A stretch of DNA of 64,000 bases from Sphingomonadales bacterium (GTDB lineage: Bacteria; Pseudomonadota; Alphaproteobacteria; Sphingomonadales; Sphingomonadaceae): NCBI GenBank assembly GCA_027483465.1, contig JAIXUQ010000084.1, forward strand, positions 1 to 64,000, given 5' to 3'. Positions 57,562 to 64,000 of this stretch are shown piece after piece. Numbering within the stretch: the stretch's first letter is position 1; each line of letters starts with the position of its first letter. The notes under the pieces were generated by a model. The model searched no databases and was not told where the DNA came from. It was given only the letters and a program-made list of their open reading frames with translations. The position numbers and the translations under genes are program-made.

Positions 57562-58704
57562 TCAGGTCAGCTCGTTCCAGGCGTCTTTCAACTTGTCGAA
57601 AAAGCCTTGGCTTTTCGGGGTGTTGCGCCCGCCTTCGGCCATTTCGATGGCGCGGAATTCCTCCAGCAGTTCGCGCTGACGGGCAGTCAGCTTGACCGGG
57701 GTTTCCACCTCCACCTGGATCACCAGATCGCCGGCCCCGCCACCGTTCAGGGAAGGCATGCCCTTGCCGCGCACCCGGAACTGCTTGGCCGATTGGGTGC
57801 CGGCCGGGATCCTGATGACGGTCTTCTCCTTGTCCAGGCTGGGCACGTCAATCTCCCCGCCCAGCGCCGCCAACGTGAACGACAGCGGCGCCACGGCAAA
57901 CAGGGTGGTGCCGTCCCGCTTGAAAACCGGGTGCGATTTCAAGTGGATGAAGATATAAAGATCGCCGGGCGGGCCGCCCCGGCTGCCAGCCTCGCCTTCG
58001 CCTGCCAGGCGGATGCGGGTGCCATCATCCACGCCGCGCGGGATGTTGACGTTCAGGCTCTTCTGCTTTTCCACCCGGCCGGCGCCACCGCAGCTGCCGC
58101 AGGGATCGGCGATGATCTGGCCTTGGCCGTGGCAGGCCGGGCAGGTGCGCTCCACCATGAACAGGCCCTGGCGCATGGCCACCCGGCCGCTGCCGTTGCA
58201 GGTGGTGCAGGTGCGGGCCGACGTGCCGGGCTTGGCGCCGCTGCCGCCGCACGGATCGCAGGTGGCGGCCACGTCGATGGTGATCGTGGCCTGGCGCCCG
58301 GCAAACGCCTCTTCCAGCGTCATTTCAAGATCATAACGCAAATCGGAACCGCGCGCCGGCCCGCCGCGGCGCTCGCCACGGCCGCCACCGCCCATGAATT
58401 CGCCGAACACGCTTTCGAATATGTCGGCAAAGCCGCCGAAATCCTGCGGCCCGCCGCCACTGCCGCCGCCGCCCTGGCGGAAGGCGGCATGGCCAAAGCG
58501 ATCATAAGCGGCGCGCTTCTGCGGGTCCTTCAGCACATCATAGGCTTCGTTGATCGCCTTGAATTTCTGCTCGGCCGCCGCATCGCCCGGATTGCGATCC
58601 GGGTGGAATTTCATCGCCAGGCGCCGATAAGCGGATTTCAGCGCCGCCTCGTCGGCGCCGCGCTCCACTTCCAGCAGTTCGTAATAATCGGTCTCGGTGG
58701 CCAT
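57562..58704 (-). CDS. dnaJ: Chaperone DnaJ
   Basis: [35 protein letters not shown]; four CxxCxGxG-type zinc motifs. Confidence 0.97.
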   Translation of the reverse strand: MATETDYYELLEVERGADEAALKSAYRRLAMKFHPDRNPGDAAAEQKFKAINEAYDVLKDPQKRAAYDRFGHAAFRQGGGGSGGGPQDFGGFADIFESVFGEFMGGGGRGERRGGPARGSDLRYDLEMTLEEAFAGRQATITIDVAATCDPCGGSGAKPGTSARTCTTCNGSGRVAMRQGLFMVERTCPACHGQGQIIADPCGSCGGAGRVEKQKSLNVNIPRGVDDGTRIRLAGEGEAGSRGGPPGDLYIFIHLKSHPVFKRDGTTLFAVAPLSFTLAALGGEIDVPSLDKEKTVIRIPAGTQSAKQFRVRGKGMPSLNGGGAGDLVIQVEVETPVKLTARQRELLEEFRAIEMAEGGRNTPKSQGFFDKLKDAWNELT

Positions 58705-58731
58705 GGCTCAGTCGCCCCGCAAACATGATGG

Positions 58732-58760
58732 GGGCGCGCGCGGCCGTGCCGTGCGCGCCC
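58732..58760 (-). other. Hairpin in dnaK-dnaJ intergenic region
   Basis: GGGCGCGC...GCGCGCCC. Confidence 0.55.
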
Positions 58761-58771
58761 ACCGCGACTGC

Positions 58772-60670
58772 TTATTTCTTGCTGTCGTCCACGTCGGTGA
58801 ACTCGGCGTCCACCACGTCATCACCCTTGGGCGAATCGGTGGCCACCGGCTCGGCCTTGGCCTGTTCGGCCTGGTAGATGGCCTCGCCCAGCTTCATGGC
58901 CACCTGGCCCAGCGCCTGCACCTTGGCGTTGATCGCCTCGGCATCGCCCGAATCGAGCACCGAGCGGACATCGGCCAACGCGGTTTCGATATTGGCCTTC
59001 ACCTCCGGGGTCACCTTGTCGCCATGCTCGGCCAGCTGGCGTTCGGTGCTGTGCACCAGGCTGTCGGCCTGGTTGCGGGCCTCGGCGGCGGCGCGGCGGC
59101 GCTTGTCCTCTTCGGCAAAAGCCTCGGCGTCCTTCACCATCTTCTCGATATCGTCCTTCGACAGGCCGCCCGAGGGCTGGATGCGGATCTGCTGTTCCTT
59201 GCCGGTGCCCTTGTCCTTGGCGTTCACCGAAACCAGGCCGTTGGCGTCGATGTCGAAGGTCACCTCGATCTGCGGCACGCCGCGCGGGGCCGGCGGAATG
59301 CCCACCAGATCAAACTGGCCGAGGATCTTGTTGTCGGCGGCCATCTCGCGCTCACCCTGGAAAACCCGGATGGTCACGGCCGACTGGTTGTCATCGGCGG
59401 TGGAGAAGACCTGGCTCTTCTTCGTCGGGATGGTGGTGTTGCGATCGATCATGCGGGTGAAGACACCGCCCAGCGTCTCGATGCCCAGCGACAGCGGGGT
59501 GACATCGAGCAGCAGCACGTCCTTCACATCGCCCTGCAGCACGCCGGCCTGGATGGCGGCGCCCATGGCCACCACTTCGTCGGGGTTGACGCTGGTGTTC
59601 GGCTCCTTGCCAAACAGATCCTTCACGAACTGGCGCACGCGCGGCATGCGGGTCATGCCGCCCACCAGGATCACTTCCGACAGATCACCGGGGCGGATGC
59701 CGGCTTCCTTCAGCGCGTCGAGGCAGGGCTGGCGGGTGCGTTCAATCAGATCCAGCACCAGCCGTTCCAGATCGGCGCGGGTGATGGATTTCACCAGATG
59801 CTTGGGCCCATTGGCGTCGGCGGTGATGAACGGCAGGTTCACCTCGGTCACCGCCGAGGAGGACAGCTCGATCTTGGCCTTTTCGGCCGCTTCCTTCAGG
59901 CGCTGCAGGGCCAGCTTGTCCTTGGTCAGGTCAATGCCTTCGGCCTTGCGGAAATCGGCCGAGAGGAATTCCACCAGCTTGGCATCGAAATCCTCGCCGC
60001 CCAGGAAGGTGTCACCGCTGGTCGATTTCACTTCGAACACGCCATCACCCAGTTCGAGGATGGAAATGTCGAAGGTGCCGCCGCCCAGGTCATAGACGGC
60101 CACGGTCTTGGCATCGTCCTTCTTGTCGAGACCATAGGCCAGCGCCGCCGCGGTCGGCTCGTTGATGATGCGCAGCACTTCCAGGCCGGCGATCTTGCCG
60201 GCATCCTTGGTCGCCTGGCGTTGGGCATCGTTGAAATAGGCCGGCACGGTGATCACCGCCTGGGTGACGGTTTCGCCCAGATAGGCCTCGGCGGTTTCCT
60301 TCATCTTCTGCAGGATGAAAGCGGAAATCTGCGACGGGCTGTAATCCTGGCCGCCAGCATTCACCCAGGCATCACCATTGGGGCCACGGGCAATGCTGTA
60401 GGGCACCAGACCGGCGTCCTTGGCGGTCAGCGGATCATCGAAACGGCGGCCGATCAGGCGCTTCACGGCAAAGATGGTGTTGGCCGGGTTGGTCACCGCC
60501 TGGCGCTTGGCCGGCTGGCCAACCAGACGCTCGCCATCCTTGGTGAACGCCACCTGGCTCGGCGTGGTGCGCGCGCCCTCGGCGTTCTCGATCACCCGCG
60601 GCGCGCTGCCTTCCATCACGGCAACGCAGCTGTTGGTGGTGCCCAGATCGATCCCGATAACCTTCGCCAT
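58772..60670 (-). CDS. dnaK: Chaperone DnaK
   Basis: [37 protein letters not shown]-terminal [16 protein letters not shown]. Confidence 0.98.
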   Translation of the reverse strand: MAKVIGIDLGTTNSCVAVMEGSAPRVIENAEGARTTPSQVAFTKDGERLVGQPAKRQAVTNPANTIFAVKRLIGRRFDDPLTAKDAGLVPYSIARGPNGDAWVNAGGQDYSPSQISAFILQKMKETAEAYLGETVTQAVITVPAYFNDAQRQATKDAGKIAGLEVLRIINEPTAAALAYGLDKKDDAKTVAVYDLGGGTFDISILELGDGVFEVKSTSGDTFLGGEDFDAKLVEFLSADFRKAEGIDLTKDKLALQRLKEAAEKAKIELSSSAVTEVNLPFITADANGPKHLVKSITRADLERLVLDLIERTRQPCLDALKEAGIRPGDLSEVILVGGMTRMPRVRQFVKDLFGKEPNTSVNPDEVVAMGAAIQAGVLQGDVKDVLLLDVTPLSLGIETLGGVFTRMIDRNTTIPTKKSQVFSTADDNQSAVTIRVFQGEREMAADNKILGQFDLVGIPPAPRGVPQIEVTFDIDANGLVSVNAKDKGTGKEQQIRIQPSGGLSKDDIEKMVKDAEAFAEEDKRRRAAAEARNQADSLVHSTERQLAEHGDKVTPEVKANIETALADVRSVLDSGDAEAINAKVQALGQVAMKLGEAIYQAEQAKAEPVATDSPKGDDVVDAEFTDVDDSKK

Positions 60671-60922
60671 GATGGCCTCTTTTCCCTTGCCTGTGGATCC
60701 GGCCCCGGCACCCCTTCAAGGCAGCGCGGCACGGGCCGATCCTGGTTGCACTCACAGCCGGTGCCCCGGCCAAACGAAATCGCATCGGCGATATAGGATC
60801 GGATTCCCTGCCTGCAAGGCCCGCGCCGCATTTGCCGCGGCCGGCGCCGGGCAGCGGGATGGCCAGCAGGCGGGGCAATCCACCCTCTTGCGATGCCGGC
60901 CGGGCTCGGCCAGCGTGGAGCG

Positions 60923-62260
60923 ATGAACACTGTCACGCCGCGCCGCATCCTGGGCCCCTTTGCCGCTGCATCGGTGGTGGTTGGCATGGTGGTGGGGGCC
61001 GGTATCTTCCGTTCGGCCAGCCTGGTGGCCGCCACCCTGCACAATGATGGGCTGGTGCTGCTGGCCTGGGCGGTGGGCGGGCTGTTCGCGCTGGCCGGCG
61101 CCCTCGTCTATGCCGAACTGGCCAGTGCCTTTCCGCATCCGGGCGGCGATTATCGCTTCCTGAAACTCGCCTATGGCCCGCTGGTCGGTTTCCTGTTTGC
61201 CTGGTCGCGCTTTGCGGTGATCTTTTCAGCTTCGGCCGCCATGCTGGCCTTTGTGGCGGCCGATTATGCCGCCGAACTGGTCCCCTTGTCGGCCTCCGCA
61301 CGGGGCGGCGTGGCGGCGCTGGCGGTGGTTACGCTCACCGGGCTCAATCTGGCCGGGGTCAGGCGCTCCACCGGCGGGCAGGTGGTGCTGGTGGCCGGCG
61401 ACGTCATTGCGCTGCTGGCGCTGGGCGCGGCCGCCACCAGCCTGATTGCGGCGGGCACCCCGGCGGTGGCGGCCACCGTGGCGCCGCAACCCTTTGCCGC
61501 TGCCGCCTTTGGCCAGGCCATGGTGTTTGTCATGCTGGCCTTTGGCGGCTTCAACGATGCCGCGACGCTGTCAGCCGAAGTGCGGCGCCCGCGTGACATG
61601 ACGCTGGCACTGGTTGGCGGCATGGGGCTGGTCACCGCACTCTATCTGCTGGCCAACTGGGCTTATCTGGCCGGCCTGGGCGGCGACGGCCTGGCCAACA
61701 GCGCCGCGCCGGCCGCGCAGCTGATGGCGCAGGCGTTCGGGCCGGGCGGGCAGGCGGTGATGGTGGTGTTTGTCGGGCTGGCGGCGCTGGCCATTGTCAA
61801 CGCGCTGGTGATCGTGGGCGGGCGCACCCTGTATGCCGTCGCCAGCGAGGAGCCGGCGCTGGGGCGGCTGGCCGTGTGGGATGCCGCTGCCGGGGTGCCG
61901 CGCGGCGCCATCTGGGTGCAGTGCGCGCTGTCACTGCTGCTGATCGCCTGGGGATCGGTTTCCACCGGCTTTGCCCAGATGGTGGATTTCCTCTCGCCGG
62001 TGTTCTGGCTGTTCCTGTCGCTCACCGGGCCGGCGCTGATCATCCTGCGCCGCCGGGCCCCCGATGTGGCACGGCCGTTCAAGGTGCCGCTCTATCCGCT
62101 GGTGCCGCTAGCCTTTTCCGCCGGTTGCCTGTTCGTGCTGCAAAGCAGCGTGCGCTATGTTGGCTGGCGCGGCACCGCGATAAGCTTTGGCGTGCTGGCG
62201 CTGGGCCTTTTGGTGCGGCTGTTGCTCAAAGCCCGGCCGCAACCGCCAGGTGATAGGTGA
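60923..62260 (+). CDS. APC family amino acid permease
   Basis: VVVGMVVGAGIFRSASLVA; YAELASAFPHPGGDYRFLKLAYGPLVGFLFAW; 12-TM pattern. Confidence 0.88.
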   Translation: MNTVTPRRILGPFAAASVVVGMVVGAGIFRSASLVAATLHNDGLVLLAWAVGGLFALAGALVYAELASAFPHPGGDYRFLKLAYGPLVGFLFAWSRFAVIFSASAAMLAFVAADYAAELVPLSASARGGVAALAVVTLTGLNLAGVRRSTGGQVVLVAGDVIALLALGAAATSLIAAGTPAVAATVAPQPFAAAAFGQAMVFVMLAFGGFNDAATLSAEVRRPRDMTLALVGGMGLVTALYLLANWAYLAGLGGDGLANSAAPAAQLMAQAFGPGGQAVMVVFVGLAALAIVNALVIVGGRTLYAVASEEPALGRLAVWDAAAGVPRGAIWVQCALSLLLIAWGSVSTGFAQMVDFLSPVFWLFLSLTGPALIILRRRAPDVARPFKVPLYPLVPLAFSAGCLFVLQSSVRYVGWRGTAISFGVLALGLLVRLLLKARPQPPGDR

Positions 62261-64000
62261 GCCCGGCAGCGGCATAGGCGGCGGCAAAGAGATAGGCGAA
62301 CATGAAGATCGGCCAGCGCCAGCTGGCGGTTTCGCGCCGGGTGATGGCCAGGGTGGAAATGCACTGCGGCGCAAAGACGAACCAGGCCAGGAAGGCCAGC
62401 GCGGTGGGCAGTGGCCAGGCGCTGCGCAGGCGCTGGATCAGGCTGTCGGCATTCTCTTCGCTGACGTCGTTGAGGGCATAGACCGTGCCCAGCGCCGAGA
62501 CCGCCACCTCGCGTGCGGCCATGCCGGGCACCAGCGCGATGGCGATTTCCTTGTTGAAGCCGATCGGCGCAAACAGCGGCTCCAGACCGTCACCGATGCG
62601 GCCGGCCAAGCTATATTCGATCGGCGGGCGATCCGCATCGGCCGGCGGCTGTGGCCAGCTGGCCAGGGCCCACAACAGGATCGTGGAGCCCAGGATGATG
62701 GTGCCGGCGCGGCCCAGGAAGGCCGTGGCGCGGCTATAAAGGCCCAGCGCCATGTCTCGCGCTGCCGGCCATTGATACTTGGGCATTTCCAGCAGGAACG
62801 GCGGCGCCGATCCCTTGGTGACGGTGCGGCGCAGCACAAAGGCAGCCAGCAATGCGCCCAAAATGCCGGCCAGATAGAGGATAAACAGCACCAGCCCCTG
62901 CAGGCCGAACGGCCCGACGGCGCGGGCCGGGATGAAGGCACCGATCACCACCGCATAGACCGGCAACCGCGCCGAACAGGTCATCAGCGGGGCGATCAGG
63001 ATGGTGGTCAGCCGGTCCCGCGGCGAATCGATGGTGCGGGTGGCCATGATGCCGGGGATGGCGCAGGCAAAGCTGGACAGGAGCGGGATGAAGGCCCGGC
63101 CGTTGAGGCCAACACCGGCCATCAGCCGGTCCATCAGGAAGGCGGCCCGCGCCATGTAACCGGATTGTTCCAGCGCGATGATGAAGGCGAACAGGATGAG
63201 GATCTGCGGCAGGAACACCACCACCGCCCCCACCCCGGCCAGCACGCCATCATTGATCAGCGAGAGCAGGATGCCCGGCGGCAGCGCGCCGGCCATGGCG
63301 GCCTGCAGCGCGGCGATGCCGGCCTCGATCCAGCCCATCGGCGCTTCGGCCCAGCTGAACACCGCCTGGAACATGAAGAACAGGATCAGCCCCAGCAGCA
63401 GCGGGCCGGCCAGCGGATGCAGCACCACGCCATCGATGCGCTGCGACCACCGACGGGCGCTGCCGGTGGCGGTTTCGACGGCGTTGGCAATCTGGCGGGC
63501 CTGTTTCTGCAGCGCCTTCAGATCACCGGCGGCAACCACCGGCAACGCCGGCGCCGCATCGCCGATACCGGCGGCCAGCGCCTGGCCCAGCGCCTCCAGC
63601 CCGCGCTTTCTGACCGCCACGGTCTCCACCACCGGCAGGCCAATCAGGGCGGACAGCCGCGCCGCATCGATGCCGATGCCATCGCGGGCTGCCAGATCCA
63701 CCATGTTGAGCGCGACCACCAGCGGCAGGCCCAGCGGCTTCAATTCCAGCACAAAGCGCAGATGGTTGCGCAAATTGGTGGCATCGATCACCGCCACGAT
63801 CGCATCCAGCGGCTTTTCACCAGCAATGCGTCCGAAGATGGCATCGCGGGTCACCGCCTCGTCCGGTGAACGCGGCGACAGGCTGTAGGTGCCGGGCAGA
63901 TCGATCAGATCGCACACCCGGCCATCGGGAAGGGCAAGGCGCCCGGCCTTGCGCTCCACCGTCACGCCCGGATAATTGCCCACCTTCTGGCGGCTGCCGG
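62226..64000 (-). CDS. feoB: Ferrous iron transporter FeoB (5' end beyond window)
   Basis: GSRQKVGNYPGVTVERK; DLPGTYSLSPRSPDE; Gate and FeoB C-terminal membrane domains. Confidence 0.95.
   Translation of the reverse strand, partial: GSRQKVGNYPGVTVERKAGRLALPDGRVCDLIDLPGTYSLSPRSPDEAVTRDAIFGRIAGEKPLDAIVAVIDATNLRNHLRFVLELKPLGLPLVVALNMVDLAARDGIGIDAARLSALIGLPVVETVAVRKRGLEALGQALAAGIGDAAPALPVVAAGDLKALQKQARQIANAVETATGSARRWSQRIDGVVLHPLAGPLLLGLILFFMFQAVFSWAEAPMGWIEAGIAALQAAMAGALPPGILLSLINDGVLAGVGAVVVFLPQILILFAFIIALEQSGYMARAAFLMDRLMAGVGLNGRAFIPLLSSFACAIPGIMATRTIDSPRDRLTTILIAPLMTCSARLPVYAVVIGAFIPARAVGPFGLQGLVLFILYLAGILGALLAAFVLRRTVTKGSAPPFLLEMPKYQWPAARDMALGLYSRATAFLGRAGTIILGSTILLWALASWPQPPADADRPPIEYSLAGRIGDGLEPLFAPIGFNKEIAIALVPGMAAREVAVSALGTVYALNDVSEENADSLIQRLRSAWPLPTALAFLAWFVFAPQCISTLAITRRETASWRWPIFMFAYLFAAAYAAAGLTYHLAVAAGL

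Noticed and set aside
58697-60796. 699-aa plus-strand ORF
   Set aside because: Antisense shadow of dnaK
60671-60922. Possible sigma-32 promoter for dnaK (CTTGAAG on minus strand near 60714-60720)
   Set aside because: -35-like element present but no convincing CCCCATNT -10 at the expected spacing
62187-63869. 560-aa plus-strand ORF
   Set aside because: Antisense shadow of feoB, composition-driven
1-64000. CRISPR array, prophage, integrase, rRNA or tRNA genes
   Set aside because: No regularly spaced repeats, phage structural genes, recombinases or cloverleaf-like sequences recognised by eye; a tRNAscan/CRISPR search would be needed for certainty

Overview
High-GC, densely packed chromosomal segment, apparently alphaproteobacterial and probably sphingomonad-like (inferred from gene content; no rRNA, tRNA or CRISPR seen). 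Most of it is housekeeping and metabolism: rsmE/ubiA, pmbA, mscL, lgt-midA-GNAT-pgeF, asd, leuB/leuD, polA, a glyoxylate-shunt locus (aceA / ScfR-like regulator / aceB), pbpC, pgl, dnaK-dnaJ and feoB (cut by the right edge). Accessory content is light: three toxin-antitoxin traces (VapC tail at the left edge, VapBC, ParDE), a dispersed G/C-rich REP-like hairpin repeat, and a 195-bp MITE-like element. Most interesting signals: (1) a textbook sigma-54 -24/-12 promoter, with palindromes at UAS distance, in front of a UrcA-family gene that has a long structured 3' region; (2) a GNAT/APH-kinase/ACAD operon resembling the domains of ACAD10/ACAD11 and LvaA/LvaC, plus a separate ACAD10-type HAD gene; (3) a MITE whose terminal inverted repeats contain the stop codons of both flanking genes; (4) a double cold-shock-domain protein with an FGG/RGG low-complexity N-terminus; (5) several clean operator palindromes (TetR/SDR, VapBC, ParDE, upstream of the second urcA). 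No CRISPR, phage or obvious defence island was found. Everything is by-eye reading of sequence and ORF translations; no homology search was run.
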